From NCBI RefSeq assembly GCF_013033965.1, contig NZ_WQFE01000001.1, positions 62,001 through 126,000 on the forward strand: a stretch of DNA of 64,000 nucleotides. Direction: 5' to 3'. Shown here in pieces: positions 34,194-44,724 of the stretch; the stretch's first letter is position 1; every line of letters starts with the position of its first letter. Source of the DNA: Ruegeria atlantica (GTDB lineage Bacteria > Pseudomonadota > Alphaproteobacteria > Rhodobacterales > Rhodobacteraceae). The position numbers were made by a program, and so were the translations under genes. The notes beneath the pieces were generated by a model that was not told the origin of the DNA, did no database searches, and saw nothing but the letters and a program-made list of their open reading frames with translations.

Positions 34194-34661
34194 TTAGCTA
34201 TCGTCAGAGTCCGCGTTCCCACGTTTCTTGTGGCGCTTCCCCATTCTGTCTTTTGCATCGGCAAATTCCTCTTCCGAGATGGCGCCGTCGTCGTTCGCGT
34301 CGATACGGTCAAACATCTTGTCAGCCCGACGCGGCTTGGGCAACTCGTCCTCGCTCAGAAACCCATCCTTGTTGGCATCGTTGCGTTCAAACATCTTCGT
34401 AACACGGTCATTGACCTTCTGTTGACCTGCAGCCTGCATCTCTTCGACGCTCAACTGGCCGTCGCCATCCGTGTCGGCCTTGGTGAAACGCTGATTCCGA
34501 TGTGCCTGCATTTCTTCCTTGGTCACCTGCCCGTCACCGTTCGCATCGAGCTGTTCAAAGGTCACAGGCTCGCGATCTTTACCGCCTGCGGCCAAAACAG
34601 ATGTGCCGGTGATTGCCAGAGCTGACACAACGATTGCAGGAATGAATTTGGCGCTTTTCAT
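34194..34661 (-). CDS. Secreted EF-hand calcium-binding protein
   Basis: 155 residues with a signal peptide ending near VLA-AGG (about residue 25). Four EF-hand loops follow in order: LDANGDGQVTKEE, ADTDGDGQLSVEE, NDANKDGFLSEDE and IDANDDGAISEEE, each with the DxDxDG pattern and Glu at loop position 12. It ends in a basic then acidic tail. A calmodulin-like periplasmic calcium binder, first gene of the ECF operon, 6 bases before the sigma gene. A calcium- or metal-sensing role in that operon is inferred. Confidence 0.9.
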   Translation of the reverse strand: MKSAKFIPAIVVSALAITGTSVLAAGGKDREPVTFEQLDANGDGQVTKEEMQAHRNQRFTKADTDGDGQLSVEEMQAAGQQKVNDRVTKMFERNDANKDGFLSEDELPKPRRADKMFDRIDANDDGAISEEEFADAKDRMGKRHKKRGNADSDDS

Positions 34662-34851
34662 AACGTTTTTCCCTTGTTTTCGCGGCGCGATTGCCGCTGC
34701 TTACATAGGTTCAAACGCGCCCGGCCGAGCTTTCCGTCGCGGGAATCGAAACTTTTTTGAAAACACCCCGGCGATGCAAAGCGACGCACCCCCTTTCCCG
34801 AAGGGTCAAACAAGCGTTATATCCTCATCATTGGAACGCGCGAGTATCAAC

Positions 34852-35250
34852 ATGACAGATCAGACGATCGACACCACCGCCCTAGAAGACCGCCCGACAA
34901 AGCCTGCACTGGTCAAAGGGTTCCGCTGCCGCTGCCCCAATTGCGGCGAAGGAAAGCTGTTGCACAGCTACCTCAAGGTAAACGACGAATGTTCGAAATG
35001 CGGAGAAGAGCTGTTTCACCATCGCGCCGATGACGGCCCGGCCTACCTGACTATTCTGCTGGTGGGACACCTCTTGGCACCGGCGCTGCACGTATCTTAC
35101 GTCCACTGGCGACCGGAGCCCCTGACGATGTTCCTGATTTTCGCCTTTGGCTGCACAGCTCTGTCGCTGTTCCTGCTGCCGCGATTGAAAGGTGCGGTTG
35201 TCGCCTATCAATGGGCCCGGCGGATGCACGGCTTTGGCCAATCCAAGTGA
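34852..35250 (+). CDS. DUF983 family membrane protein
   Basis: 132 residues from ATG 34852. Two CxxC pairs, CRCPNCGEGKLL and CSKCGEELF, form a zinc-ribbon-like N-terminal part, followed by DDGPAYLTILLVGHLLAP and two membrane helices (about 68-88 and 95-113). This is the DUF983 pattern; function is unknown, although members are often near cytochrome-oxidase or NUDIX genes. It lies 25 bases upstream of the NUDIX gene and probably shares its transcript. Confidence 0.9.
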   Translation: MTDQTIDTTALEDRPTKPALVKGFRCRCPNCGEGKLLHSYLKVNDECSKCGEELFHHRADDGPAYLTILLVGHLLAPALHVSYVHWRPEPLTMFLIFAFGCTALSLFLLPRLKGAVVAYQWARRMHGFGQSK

Positions 35251-35275
35251 TCGCAGACCGCGTGTTGGGCAACGG

Positions 35276-35977
35276 ATGACGGTGGACAAAACAGCCATAC
35301 GAGACGCTGCGACGGTCATTGTTTTGCGGGACCGTCTGACAAATCCTTCTATTCTGATGGGACAACGCGGCGCCAAGGCCGCGTTCATGCCCAACAAGTT
35401 TGTCTTCCCCGGCGGCGCGGTCGACACGTCCGATGCGGATGTGGCACTTGCCACAGACCTACCGGCTGTGTGCCATGACCGTCTTGCAGAAAAATCGCAT
35501 AACGGGTTGCAGACTGCTTTGGCGGCGGCTGCAATCCGAGAACTTTGGGAAGAAACCGGACTGGTACTGGGCCAGCCCGATAAATGGGCAGGCCCGTTGA
35601 CCGAAGATTGGGCGACATTTGCGCAGATGGGATATCGCCCATCTGCACAGGCGCTTCAGTTTGTCTTTCGGGCCGTAACGCCGCCGGGACGTCCGCGCCG
35701 GTTCGATGCGCGCTTTTTTCTGGTAGATGCCGAGGCGATCCAGGGCGATCTGGACGATTTCAGCCGTGCCTCGGACGAGCTGTCGCATCTGCAATGGGTT
35801 CCACTGGACCGGGCGCGCGAATTCGACCTGCCGTTCATTACCGAGGTTGTGCTGGCCGAAATCGCCGCGCGGGTCACAGATCCAACGCCGCCCAAATCCG
35901 TTCCGTTCTTTCTGAACACTGAAGAGGAAAACCTGTTTCTCAGACTTCGTGGCTATCCAATGCCCGAAGCAGACTGA
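35276..35977 (+). CDS. NUDIX hydrolase
   Basis: 233 residues. The Nudix core is split: FVFPGGAVD (about 43-51) is followed by about 35 extra residues before AAIRELWEETGLVLG, which supplies the REx2EExG metal-binding glutamates. Such an insertion occurs in the NUDT7/8/19-like group that cleave CoA or related nucleotides. Substrate is not settled. ATG 35276 is the first start in frame after the DUF983 stop. Convergent with RNase J; a short GGGCC/GGCCC stem lies in the 23-base gap. Confidence 0.88.
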   Translation: MTVDKTAIRDAATVIVLRDRLTNPSILMGQRGAKAAFMPNKFVFPGGAVDTSDADVALATDLPAVCHDRLAEKSHNGLQTALAAAAIRELWEETGLVLGQPDKWAGPLTEDWATFAQMGYRPSAQALQFVFRAVTPPGRPRRFDARFFLVDAEAIQGDLDDFSRASDELSHLQWVPLDRAREFDLPFITEVVLAEIAARVTDPTPPKSVPFFLNTEEENLFLRLRGYPMPEAD

Positions 35978-36000
35978 GGGCCATTGGCCCCCAGCTAAGT

Positions 36001-37668
36001 TTACTTCATCCGGCTGATCACTGTCGTCACTTCGGGCTTTTTGCCGATCTCGGTCTTGGCCGTTTGGCGAACGATCCGGCGTATGGCTTCTTCCAGCTTG
36101 TCATCATCGCGCAGGGTTTTGGCCTCGGCACGCATCAGGAACTGAGTCAGGTCCTCTTCCAAAACCTCAACCAGCGCAGCGCGGGACGATCCAAGTTCGG
36201 GCAGGCCCATCGTGTCACACCATGGCTCACCAAGCGGCTCGTCTTCTTCGTCCAGAATGACAGTGACAGTGACATGCCCGTTCAGCGCCATACGGATGCG
36301 ATCACGCACGACACCGTCCAAGGCGCCAATCTTGACCGTGCCATCCAGATAGGTCCGTCCGGTTTCGACATAGTCGACAACCTGCGGCGCGTTACCGGTC
36401 AGATCCACCATCGTACCGTTCACCGCCAGAATACCGGTACGCCCACCGGCCTCGGCCAGTTTGGCATGCTCACGCAGATGGCGATGTTCACCGTGCATCG
36501 GAATGACCATTTGCGGATCGATCAACGCATGCACTTTCTCAAGGTCCGGGCGGTTAGCGTGGCCGGACACGTGGTAAAGGCCTGCACTGTCATCCACCAC
36601 ATCCACGCCCTTCTCGCTGAGCTGGTTCATGATGAAAATCACGCCACGTTCATTGCCGGGAATCGTTTTGGACGAGAACAGGAACAGATCGCCCTCTTTC
36701 AATTCCAACCCGCGGTACTTGCCCCGCGCCAATTGCGCGCTGGCTGCGCGGCGTTCACCTTGGCTGCCGGTTACGATCAGCATCAGATTCTGGCGCGGCA
36801 TATCCACAGCCTCTTCGGCGCTTACGACGCGCGGAAAGCTAGTCAGAATACCCGTTTCGGTCGCGGCCTCAATCATCCGGCGCATCGCGCGCCCCAGAAG
36901 AACGACTGAGCGTCCTGCACGTTCACCCGCCTCAGCCAGTGTTTTCACCCGTGCCACGTTTGAGGCAAAGGTGGTAGCGACGACCATACCGCTGGCTTCC
37001 TCGACCAGCCTGGTAATCTCGGGGCCCACTTCGGATTCCGAACGGCCCGCATGGGGGGAAAACACGTTTGTGCTGTCACACACCAGAGCTTTGACCCCTG
37101 ATTTGGCTACCTCGGACCAGAGCTCAGGATCAAAAGCTTCGCCCACAACCGGGTTTTCATCCAGCTTGAAGTCACCGGAATGAACGATCCGCCCCTCGGG
37201 GGTGTCGATCACCAAAGCCGCACTTTCGGGGATTGAGTGCGAAACCGGCAAGAAACCCACTTTGAACGGACCGACAGAAATCTGTTCGGGCCAGGCAGAT
37301 GCAGTGTGCACGGCATCTTCGGGGTGGCCGTGCTCCTCCATTTTTCGTCGCGCGATGTTGGCGGTGAAAGCCCGCGCGTAGACAGGTGCACCAAGCGCCT
37401 CGTAACAATGCGCCACGGCACCCACGTGGTCCTCGTGTGCGTGGGTCACGAACACGGCTTCCAACCGGTCCGCGCGTTCCCGCAGCCAGGAAATATCTGC
37501 GTAAATCAGGTCAACACCCGGGGTTGTATCCATGTCCGGAAACGTCACGCCCAGATCCACAAGGATCAGCCGTTCCTGTCCGGGTTTGCCGTAGCCGTAG
37601 ACATAGGCATTCATGCCAATTTCGCCGGCACCACCCAGCGGCAGGTAGATCAGTCTTTCGCTGCTCAT
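36001..37668 (-). CDS. rnj: Ribonuclease J
   Basis: 555 residues, family length. Metallo-beta-lactamase motif THAHEDHVGAV (75-85), later ligands HSIPES and GDFKLDENP, and the beta-CASP motifs DSTNVF, HVSGHANRPDL and MHGEHRHLREHAKLA identify RNase J, a 5'-3' exo- and endoribonuclease for mRNA decay and rRNA maturation. Its start overlaps the coaX stop by four bases. The order birA-coaX-rnj downstream of nuoN is common in the Rhodobacterales. Confidence 0.96.
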   Translation of the reverse strand: MSSERLIYLPLGGAGEIGMNAYVYGYGKPGQERLILVDLGVTFPDMDTTPGVDLIYADISWLRERADRLEAVFVTHAHEDHVGAVAHCYEALGAPVYARAFTANIARRKMEEHGHPEDAVHTASAWPEQISVGPFKVGFLPVSHSIPESAALVIDTPEGRIVHSGDFKLDENPVVGEAFDPELWSEVAKSGVKALVCDSTNVFSPHAGRSESEVGPEITRLVEEASGMVVATTFASNVARVKTLAEAGERAGRSVVLLGRAMRRMIEAATETGILTSFPRVVSAEEAVDMPRQNLMLIVTGSQGERRAASAQLARGKYRGLELKEGDLFLFSSKTIPGNERGVIFIMNQLSEKGVDVVDDSAGLYHVSGHANRPDLEKVHALIDPQMVIPMHGEHRHLREHAKLAEAGGRTGILAVNGTMVDLTGNAPQVVDYVETGRTYLDGTVKIGALDGVVRDRIRMALNGHVTVTVILDEEDEPLGEPWCDTMGLPELGSSRAALVEVLEEDLTQFLMRAEAKTLRDDDKLEEAIRRIVRQTAKTEIGKKPEVTTVISRMK

Positions 37669-38444
37669 GTCGAGCCATTGTCCTTGTTGTAGCGATGAAT
37701 CACGGTCAGACCGTGCATCGTCAGATCATCTTCGATTGCGTCAAACCCCACGTCCGCCTGATCGAACAGCGGCGCAAGCCCACCGGTCCCAACGACTTTC
37801 ATCGGCATTCCGTATTCCGTTTTGATCCGGGAAATAAGCCCCTCGATCAAGCCGGAATAGCCCCAATACACGCCGGATTGGATACAGCCAACCGTATTTG
37901 TGCCAATCACTTTTTCGGGGCGGGTGATATCGATATGTGGCAGGGCAGCCGCGCCCTGATGCAACGCCTCAAGGCTGAGGTTCACACCCGGCGCAATGAT
38001 GCCGCCGATATAGGCGCCATCCGCCGCGACCACGTCAAAGTTCGTCGCCGTGCCAAAGTCGACCACAACGACATTGCCGCCATGCCGGTCAAAGGCCGCT
38101 GCGGCGTTAGCCAGTCGATCTGGTCCTGGCACGGTGCCTTCGTCAACGCGGGGGGCCATCGGCAACAGGCATTCAGGCTTACCCACGACCAGCGGCCGAC
38201 ACCCAAAGAACCGATCTGCAAAGACCCGCAAATTGAAAACGACGCGCGGCACGGTCGATGCGATGATCACATCGGTGATCTCAGCCTCGATCCCATAGTG
38301 TTTCACCAACGTCGAATACCAAGTGAAATAAGCATCCGCAGTGCGTGCATGGTGGGTCGACGTGCGCAGGGTGCACAGAAACTCTTCGCCATCCCAGATT
38401 GAGAAGACAGTGTTCGTGTTACCGCAGTCGATAGCCAGAAGCAT
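37665..38444 (-). CDS. coaX: Type III pantothenate kinase
   Basis: 259 residues. Phosphate loop DCGNTNTVFSIW (6-17), GPDRLANAAAA, the acidic DFGTATNFD and TGGLAPLF are the CoaX (ASKHA-fold) motifs. It phosphorylates pantothenate in the first step of CoA synthesis and needs a monovalent cation. Starts 11 bases after the birA stop and overlaps rnj by four bases. Confidence 0.96.
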   Translation of the reverse strand: MLLAIDCGNTNTVFSIWDGEEFLCTLRTSTHHARTADAYFTWYSTLVKHYGIEAEITDVIIASTVPRVVFNLRVFADRFFGCRPLVVGKPECLLPMAPRVDEGTVPGPDRLANAAAAFDRHGGNVVVVDFGTATNFDVVAADGAYIGGIIAPGVNLSLEALHQGAAALPHIDITRPEKVIGTNTVGCIQSGVYWGYSGLIEGLISRIKTEYGMPMKVVGTGGLAPLFDQADVGFDAIEDDLTMHGLTVIHRYNKDNGST

Positions 38445-38455
38445 CTGAGCCTCCT

Positions 38456-39205
38456 TCAGAAAAACACATCCGCCGCAGGAATGCTGACACGGCCTTTGGC
38501 GGTGTTTAGGACAAGGTTGCCCCCGGCGTCCACCGTTTCGAAGGTTCCAACCGTTTCCGACGCTGCGGTACGGGCTGTAATGACTTCGCCCAGCCGGGCA
38601 GCCCGGGCAAGCCAGGCGGTGCGGATCGGTTCGAATCCGTAAGTAACGAATTGCGCCTCATATCCGGCATAGGCGGCCGCAAGTTCGGTCAGGAAATCCT
38701 CGGGTGTCACATTGGCACCTGTCTCGGACATCAGCGAGACCGGGCGGACAGCTCCGGGTTCGACCAGATCTGCGCCGGGTGCCTCGGTCAGATTCACGCC
38801 GATACCAATGGACAGATGCGAGACGCCACGCCCCTGCCCTGTGCTTTCCAACAGGATACCGGCCAGTTTGCCACCGTTCAGCAAAACATCGTTTGGCCAT
38901 TTGAGGGATAAGCCCGCCGCCCGCCCAGTCACTGCAACGCAGGCATCAAACAGTGCCAGCGCCGCAACAAAGCTGCGCAACGCGGCCTGTTCCGGGTTGC
39001 CCTCTGGCCGCATCAACAAGGTCGCGGCCAGATTTCCGCTTGGGTTGGCCCATGCTCGCCCCCGCCGTCCACGGGCCGCTGTCTGATGATGCGCCATGAT
39101 CCACACCGGGCCAGTTGTGGTCGGGGCCATCCGGGCGGCCTCGTTCAGGGTGCTGTCGACCTCCTGCAACACGTGCAGGCCGTATCCTTGTGGCCAATTT
39201 GTCAT
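38456..39205 (-). CDS. birA: Biotin-[acetyl-CoA-carboxylase] ligase
   Basis: 249 residues. The biotinyl-AMP loop ARGRRGRAWANPSGN (about 45-59), KWPNDVLLNGGKLAGIL and the C-terminal beta domain are present; the N-terminal DNA-binding domain of E. coli BirA is absent, so it is a catalytic-only ligase. It would biotinylate the methylcrotonyl-CoA carboxylase encoded at 59467-61398 as well as other carriers. Oddly, the ATG follows the T-run of a terminator hairpin by three bases and has no Shine-Dalgarno sequence. Confidence 0.93.
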   Translation of the reverse strand: MTNWPQGYGLHVLQEVDSTLNEAARMAPTTTGPVWIMAHHQTAARGRRGRAWANPSGNLAATLLMRPEGNPEQAALRSFVAALALFDACVAVTGRAAGLSLKWPNDVLLNGGKLAGILLESTGQGRGVSHLSIGIGVNLTEAPGADLVEPGAVRPVSLMSETGANVTPEDFLTELAAAYAGYEAQFVTYGFEPIRTAWLARAARLGEVITARTAASETVGTFETVDAGGNLVLNTAKGRVSIPAADVFF

Positions 39206-39208
39206 GTC

Positions 39209-39237
39209 AAAAAAGGCCCGGTCTGGTGACCGAGCCT
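39209..39237 (-). terminator. Rho-independent terminator after nuoN
   Basis: In the minus-strand RNA the arms AGGCTCGGTC and GACCGGGCCT pair over ten positions with one mismatch, loop of four bases, followed directly by a run of six U. It lies 22 bases after the nuoN stop and would end the nuo operon, but leaves birA directly behind it. Confidence 0.8.
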
Positions 39238-39259
39238 CGGGTTCGAGCTGTTACGCGGA

Positions 39260-40702
39260 TCAGTTGACAAGTGTCGCTGCCGCAGCTGCAGCTGCGCCTT
39301 CAATTCCGAATTGATAGAACACGCCCACCAACATCAATGCGGCCGAGCCCATCAGGGCGACCCAAAGAACCGGCGAAGAATGCGTTTCGATCGGGTCGTC
39401 GTTCTCGGCCCCGAAATACATGTAGAACACGATCCGCAGATAGTAGAAAGCACCGATCACCGAAGCGATGGCCGACACGATCACCAGACCGGTCAGCCCC
39501 GCAGAAACACCCGCCTGCCAGACGCCGAACTTGGCAAAAAAGCCCAGCATCGGCGGCACACCCGCCAGGCTGAACATCAGAATTAGAACCGCAAGCGCCT
39601 TACCCGGCTCACGCTTGGAATACAGGCGCAGGGCGTCAATGTCCGTGACCGGCTTACCATCCCTCTCCATCATCAGGATGAAGGCGAAAGTGCCGACATT
39701 CATGGTCACATAGATGGCCAGATACATCAGCATTGCTTTGATGCCCATCTCGGTCCCCGCTGCCAGCCCGATCAGCGCATAGCCCATATGGGCGATCGAC
39801 GAAAACGCCATCAGCCGCTTGATATCGCGCTGACCAATCGCGGCAATCGCGCCCAGTAGCATCGACAGCACGGAAAGCAGGACGATCACCTGCTGCCAAT
39901 CCTCGACGACGCCGCCAAACGCGTCGTGCATCACGCGTGCAAACAAGGCCATTGCCGCTACTTTCGGCGCCGTGGCGAAAAATGCAGTGATGGGCGTCGG
40001 CGAACCCTCGTAAACGTCGGGCGTCCACATGTGGAAGGGGACAGCCGAAACCTTGAAGGCCAGACCTGAGATCAGGAAGATCAGACCAAACAGCAGACCA
40101 ATCGAGACGTCACCGTGATGCACGGTCTGAATGATGCCTGAGAACAGGGTGGTGCCTGTAAACCCGTAGACCAGCGATGCACCGTACAGCAACAGGCCCG
40201 AGCTAAGTGCGCCCAGAACAAAGTACTTCAAACCAGCCTCGGTCGACTTGGCGCTATCGCGGCGCAGCGCGGCCACGACATACAGCGACAGTGACTGCAG
40301 CTCCAGCCCCATATACAGCGACATCAGATCACCGGCGCTGACCATCATCATCATGCCAACAGCAGCCAGAGCGACCAGCAAGGGGAATTCAAAGCGCAGC
40401 AAGTCGCGACGCGCCATATACTCCTGGCTCATAACCAGAATTGCGGCCGCCGAAAGCAGGATTGCCACCTTCGAGAACCTTGCGAACCCGTCATCCACAA
40501 ACATTCCGTTGAACGCGACATTGGTGCCGTCACCGTTGGTCGCAATCCAAATCGCCAGCAGCGCCATCAACCCTGCCGTCGCCCACACCAGCACAGGAGC
40601 AAGCCCGTCTTTCGTTGTGTAAACAGCCCCCAACAGCGCCGCCATCGCATATACGGCCAGAACAATCTCTGGCAGGATTATCGTCAGATCAGCCTGGATC
40701 AT
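39260..40702 (-). CDS. nuoN: NADH-quinone oxidoreductase subunit N
   Basis: 480 residues with 14 hydrophobic segments. One of the three antiporter-like proton-pumping subunits of complex I. Characteristic stretches are [20 protein letters not shown] with the conserved Glu, [20 protein letters not shown] (Lys in the half-channel, read as [12 protein letters not shown]) and [18 protein letters not shown]. The protein ends in an Ala-rich segment ([14 protein letters not shown]). Last nuo gene, 15 bases after nuoM. Confidence 0.96.
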   Translation of the reverse strand: MIQADLTIILPEIVLAVYAMAALLGAVYTTKDGLAPVLVWATAGLMALLAIWIATNGDGTNVAFNGMFVDDGFARFSKVAILLSAAAILVMSQEYMARRDLLRFEFPLLVALAAVGMMMMVSAGDLMSLYMGLELQSLSLYVVAALRRDSAKSTEAGLKYFVLGALSSGLLLYGASLVYGFTGTTLFSGIIQTVHHGDVSIGLLFGLIFLISGLAFKVSAVPFHMWTPDVYEGSPTPITAFFATAPKVAAMALFARVMHDAFGGVVEDWQQVIVLLSVLSMLLGAIAAIGQRDIKRLMAFSSIAHMGYALIGLAAGTEMGIKAMLMYLAIYVTMNVGTFAFILMMERDGKPVTDIDALRLYSKREPGKALAVLILMFSLAGVPPMLGFFAKFGVWQAGVSAGLTGLVIVSAIASVIGAFYYLRIVFYMYFGAENDDPIETHSSPVLWVALMGSAALMLVGVFYQFGIEGAAAAAAATLVN

Positions 40703-40717
40703 GTCTCCAAAGCCTCC

Positions 40718-42262
40718 TTAATGCGAAGCGGCCGACTGGTTCGCGGCCTCAGCTGCGGCCAGAGCCATGTCATAGTTTGAAATCAGCGCGGCGGTCGAGT
40801 TGCCAATCACATCGGTCACCAGTGATGGGTAAACGCCCAGCAGGATCGTCATCACGATCAGCGGCGCGAAGATCAGCCTCTCGCGCGAACTCATGTCCGT
40901 CATCGCCTTGAGGCTTTCCTTGATCAGATCGCCAAAGACGACCCGGCGGTACAGCCACAGCGCATAGGCTGCCGAGAAGATCACCCCAGAGGCCGCCACT
41001 GCCGTTACCCAGGTATTCACCTGGAACGTGCCCATCAGCGTCAGGAATTCTCCGATGAAACCGCTTGTGCCCGGCAAGCCCACATTGGCCATCGTGAACA
41101 GCATGAAGACAAGCGCGTAGGCCGGCATCCGGATCACCAGACCGCCATAAGCCTCGATGTCACGAGTGTGCATCCGGTCATAAATCACGCCGACACACAG
41201 GAACAGCGCAGCCGAAATGAACCCGTGGCTGAGCATCTGGAAGATAGCTCCGTCAACGCCCTGCTGGTTCGCAGCAAAAATACCCATGGTCACAAAGCCC
41301 ATATGCGCAACCGAGGAGTAAGCGATCAGCTTTTTCATATCCTCCTGCACCAGCGCCACCAGCGAGGTGTAGACAACCGCGATGGCCGACATCCACAACA
41401 CAACATCGGTCATCACAGCCGAGCCCACAGGAAACATCGGCAGGCTGAACCGCAAAAAGCCATACCCCCCCATCTTCAACAGGATCGCCGCCAGCACGAC
41501 CGAACCAGCGGTCGGAGCCTGAACGTGCGCATCCGGCAACCAGGTATGGACTGGCCACATCGGCATCTTCACCGCGAAAGACGCAAAGAACGCCAGGAAC
41601 ATCAGCGTTTGCGTACCGCCAACGATATAGACGCCCAGCACGCTAAACCCTTCGGATGAGAAGTGATGGAGCATCAGCGCCTCAATATCGGTAGTGCCCG
41701 CATCAGCGTACATGGCGACCATTGCCACCAGCATCAGCACCGAGCCGAGGAAGGTGTAGAGGAAGAACTTGAAGCTGGCATAGATGCGATCCTTGCCGCC
41801 CCAGATGCCAATGATCAGGAACATCGGGATCAGACCTGCTTCGAAGAACAGGTAGAACAGCACCAGATCCAGCGCCATGAACACGCCCAGCATCAGCGTT
41901 TCCAGCATCAGGAAGGCAATCATGTATTCCTTGACCCGATCGGTGACGTGCCAACTGGCCAGAATGGTCAGCGGCATGATGAAGGTGGTCAGTAGAACGA
42001 AAAGGACACTGATGCCGTCCACGCCCATCTTGTATTTCAGACCCATCAGCCATTCACCTTCTTCCACCATCTGAAAGCCGGTGTTCGACGGATCAAAGCC
42101 TGTATAGATACCGATCGAGACCAGGAACGTCACCGTAGTTGCCACCAGCGCAACCCATTTCGCATTGCGCTGTGCAGCCACGTCTTCGCCATGCAGGAAC
42201 AGGGCGAGAATGCCTGCTGCCACAGCGGGGATGAAGGTGACGATGGAGAGGATATTATCCAT
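40718..42262 (-). CDS. nuoM: NADH-quinone oxidoreductase subunit M
   Basis: 514 residues, 14 membrane helices. Conserved pump features: [20 protein letters not shown] with the helix-5 Glu, [20 protein letters not shown] with the half-channel Lys, and [20 protein letters not shown]. Second antiporter-like pump of complex I in the cytoplasmic membrane. Its ATG overlaps the last base of the nuoL stop. Confidence 0.97.
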   Translation of the reverse strand: MDNILSIVTFIPAVAAGILALFLHGEDVAAQRNAKWVALVATTVTFLVSIGIYTGFDPSNTGFQMVEEGEWLMGLKYKMGVDGISVLFVLLTTFIMPLTILASWHVTDRVKEYMIAFLMLETLMLGVFMALDLVLFYLFFEAGLIPMFLIIGIWGGKDRIYASFKFFLYTFLGSVLMLVAMVAMYADAGTTDIEALMLHHFSSEGFSVLGVYIVGGTQTLMFLAFFASFAVKMPMWPVHTWLPDAHVQAPTAGSVVLAAILLKMGGYGFLRFSLPMFPVGSAVMTDVVLWMSAIAVVYTSLVALVQEDMKKLIAYSSVAHMGFVTMGIFAANQQGVDGAIFQMLSHGFISAALFLCVGVIYDRMHTRDIEAYGGLVIRMPAYALVFMLFTMANVGLPGTSGFIGEFLTLMGTFQVNTWVTAVAASGVIFSAAYALWLYRRVVFGDLIKESLKAMTDMSSRERLIFAPLIVMTILLGVYPSLVTDVIGNSTAALISNYDMALAAAEAANQSAASH

Positions 42263-44412
42263 TAGTGTGCGCCTCCGCCGATCGACATCCAGGTGACAAG
42301 GGCGGCGATACCCAGAACCATCCAGAAGGCGTAAGTAAAGATGTAGCCCGTCTGCGCCTTGCCTGCGAGGCGGGTAAAGAAAGGTACAACGCCCATGGCG
42401 ACCCCGTTCAGGAAGCCGTCAATTGTATTGCCGTCCCCGCGTTTCCACAGGAACCGGCCAAGCGCTATGGTGGGTTTGACAAACACTGCGTCGTAGATCT
42501 CGTCAAAGTACCACTTGTTCAGCAGAAACAGGTACAGCGGACGCTGGTTTTGCGCCAGACGCGCCGGCAGCGAGGTGTTCGCGATGTAGAACCAGTAAGC
42601 AACGATGAACCCAAGCAGCATCGCAACGAAGGGTGAAACCTTGACCCATTTCGGAGCCGCGTGCGCATCATCTAGCACATGGTTCTCCGGCGCCATATAT
42701 AGCGCGCCCTCACCCGGTTCACCGGCAAAGGCATAGTGGTGGTCGCCACCATGGGCTTCTTTCTCACCATGTGCGCCGTCATCCGCATGATCGTCGTCCG
42801 CGTGGTCACTATTGTGGCTATCTTCGCCATGCGATGTATCCGCCGCTGTATGATCTCCTGCCTCGGCATGCTCTGACGCTTCCGCAACCGGAATGCCATA
42901 GAATTTGCCTACCTTGTCAGCATGACCAAAGAAGTTGCTGTACCAGATCATTCCGGCGAACACCGCACCCAATGACAAAACGCCCAGAGGAACCAACATG
43001 GTCATCGGGCTTTCATGCGCATGTTCATGGGTATGCTTGTCGCCACGCTCTTCGCCATAAAAAGTCAAAAAGATCAGGCGCCAGCTGTAGAACGAGGTGA
43101 ACATCGCCGCGATTACCAACATCCAGAATGCGTATCCGGTGCCTCCGGCATAGGCGCTTTCGATGATGGCATCTTTGGACAGGAACCCTGCGAAACCGAT
43201 TTGAGTCAACGGAATACCCACGCCGGTAATCGCCAGCGTACCGATCATCATTGCCCAGAAGGTATAGGGGATCTTCTTCCGCAACCCGCCGTATTCCGTC
43301 ATCTCCTGCTCATGGTGCATTGCATGGATCACTGATCCCGCGCCGAGGAACAACAGAGCCTTGAAGAACGCATGTGTCAGCAGATGGAACATCGCCGCCG
43401 AGTACATGCCGACGCCAGCAGCCACGAACATGTAACCCAGCTGAGAGCAGGTCGAATAGGCAATGACACGCTTGATGTCGGTCTGCACCAGCCCCACGGT
43501 TGCCGCAAAAAACGCGGTCGAGGCACCGAGGAACGTGATGAACCCGGTTGCACCCGGCGCGAACTCCATCAGCGGCGACATGCGGCAGATCAGGAACACA
43601 CCCGCGGTCACCATGGTCGCGGCGTGGATCAGCGCCGACACAGGCGTCGGGCCTTCCATCGCGTCCGGCAACCACGTGTGCAGGATCAACTGCGCCGATT
43701 TACCCATCGCGCCGATGAACAGCAGGACACAGATCACCTCGATGGCCGTCCACTCACCCCACAGGAAGTGCAGCTTTTCTTCGGCAAGTGCAGGGGCCGA
43801 CGCGAAAATGTCCGAAAAGTTGATGCTGTCCGTCAGGAAGAATAGCGCAAATATCCCCAGTGCAAAGCCAAAGTCACCAACCCGGTTTACAACAAAGGCC
43901 TTGATCGCAGCCGCGTTAGCCGACGGCTTACGGTAATAAAACCCGATCAACAGGTAGGACGCGACGCCGACGCCTTCCCAGCCAAAGAACATCTGCACCA
44001 GATTATCCGCTGTCACCAGCATCAACATGGCGAATGTGAAGAAGGACAGATAGGCAAAGAAGCGCGGTTTATAGCTTTCGCCCTCACGCCATTGCGGGTC
44101 GTGATCCATGTAGCCAAAGGAATAGAGGTGAACCAGCGCAGACACGGTCGTCACCACAATCAGCATAATCGCGGTCAGGCGATCCAGACGCACCGCCCAG
44201 CTTGTCGACAAAGATCCGCTCTCGATCCATCGCATGATCTCGATCTGTTGCGTCACCCCATCGAAGGTGAAGAACACGATCCACGACAGCAGACAGGCCA
44301 GAAACAGCAGGCCCGTCGCGGTCCACATGGCGGCCTTCTCGCCGATAAATCGCCAGCCAAACCCGCAGAGCAGCGCGCCCACCAGCGGGGCAAAGAGGAT
44401 GGTGGTTTCCAT
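42262..44412 (-). CDS. nuoL: NADH-quinone oxidoreductase subunit L
   Basis: 716 residues, longer than E. coli NuoL. The pump core is complete ([59 protein letters not shown]), and the C-terminal part with the lateral helix is present. Residues about 512-560 form an extra hydrophilic loop with ten His and many Asp/Glu residues, just before the region leading to the lateral helix. The loop probably faces the periplasm and could bind metal ions. Third antiporter-like pump of complex I; 6 bases after nuoK. Confidence 0.96.
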   Translation of the reverse strand: METTILFAPLVGALLCGFGWRFIGEKAAMWTATGLLFLACLLSWIVFFTFDGVTQQIEIMRWIESGSLSTSWAVRLDRLTAIMLIVVTTVSALVHLYSFGYMDHDPQWREGESYKPRFFAYLSFFTFAMLMLVTADNLVQMFFGWEGVGVASYLLIGFYYRKPSANAAAIKAFVVNRVGDFGFALGIFALFFLTDSINFSDIFASAPALAEEKLHFLWGEWTAIEVICVLLFIGAMGKSAQLILHTWLPDAMEGPTPVSALIHAATMVTAGVFLICRMSPLMEFAPGATGFITFLGASTAFFAATVGLVQTDIKRVIAYSTCSQLGYMFVAAGVGMYSAAMFHLLTHAFFKALLFLGAGSVIHAMHHEQEMTEYGGLRKKIPYTFWAMMIGTLAITGVGIPLTQIGFAGFLSKDAIIESAYAGGTGYAFWMLVIAAMFTSFYSWRLIFLTFYGEERGDKHTHEHAHESPMTMLVPLGVLSLGAVFAGMIWYSNFFGHADKVGKFYGIPVAEASEHAEAGDHTAADTSHGEDSHNSDHADDDHADDGAHGEKEAHGGDHHYAFAGEPGEGALYMAPENHVLDDAHAAPKWVKVSPFVAMLLGFIVAYWFYIANTSLPARLAQNQRPLYLFLLNKWYFDEIYDAVFVKPTIALGRFLWKRGDGNTIDGFLNGVAMGVVPFFTRLAGKAQTGYIFTYAFWMVLGIAALVTWMSIGGGAH

Positions 44413-44418
44413 ATTCTC

Positions 44419-44724
44419 TTACCCCTTCATCATATTGACGTCTTCAACCGCGATGGTGCCACGGTTGCGGAAGAAGCAGACCAGAATGGCCAGACCAATC
44501 GCCGCCTCGGCCGCCGCAACGGTCAGAACGAACAGTGTAAACACCTGCCCGACCAGATCGCCGAGGAAACTGGAAAACGCCACGAGGTTGATATTCACCG
44601 CCAGCAGCATCAGTTCGATGCTCATCAGCAGGATGATGACGTTCTTGCGGTTCAGGAAGAGACCGAAGATGCCGATGACGAACAGCGTCGCCGCGACCGT
44701 AAGATAGTGTTCAAGTCCGATCAT
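44419..44724 (-). CDS. nuoK: NADH-quinone oxidoreductase subunit K
   Basis: 101 residues from ATG 44724. Three membrane helices with both conserved membrane glutamates: [17 protein letters not shown] and [17 protein letters not shown]. It couples quinone-site changes to the pumping modules. The start overlaps the stop of an inserted secreted-protein gene by four bases (ATGA), so its translation may depend on that gene. Confidence 0.97.
   Translation of the reverse strand: MIGLEHYLTVAATLFVIGIFGLFLNRKNVIILLMSIELMLLAVNINLVAFSSFLGDLVGQVFTLFVLTVAAAEAAIGLAILVCFFRNRGTIAVEDVNMMKG

Noticed and set aside
35978..35990. Short GGGCC-ATT-GGCCC stem between the NUDIX and RNase J stops
   Set aside because: Only five pairs and no T-run on either strand; not enough to call a terminator.
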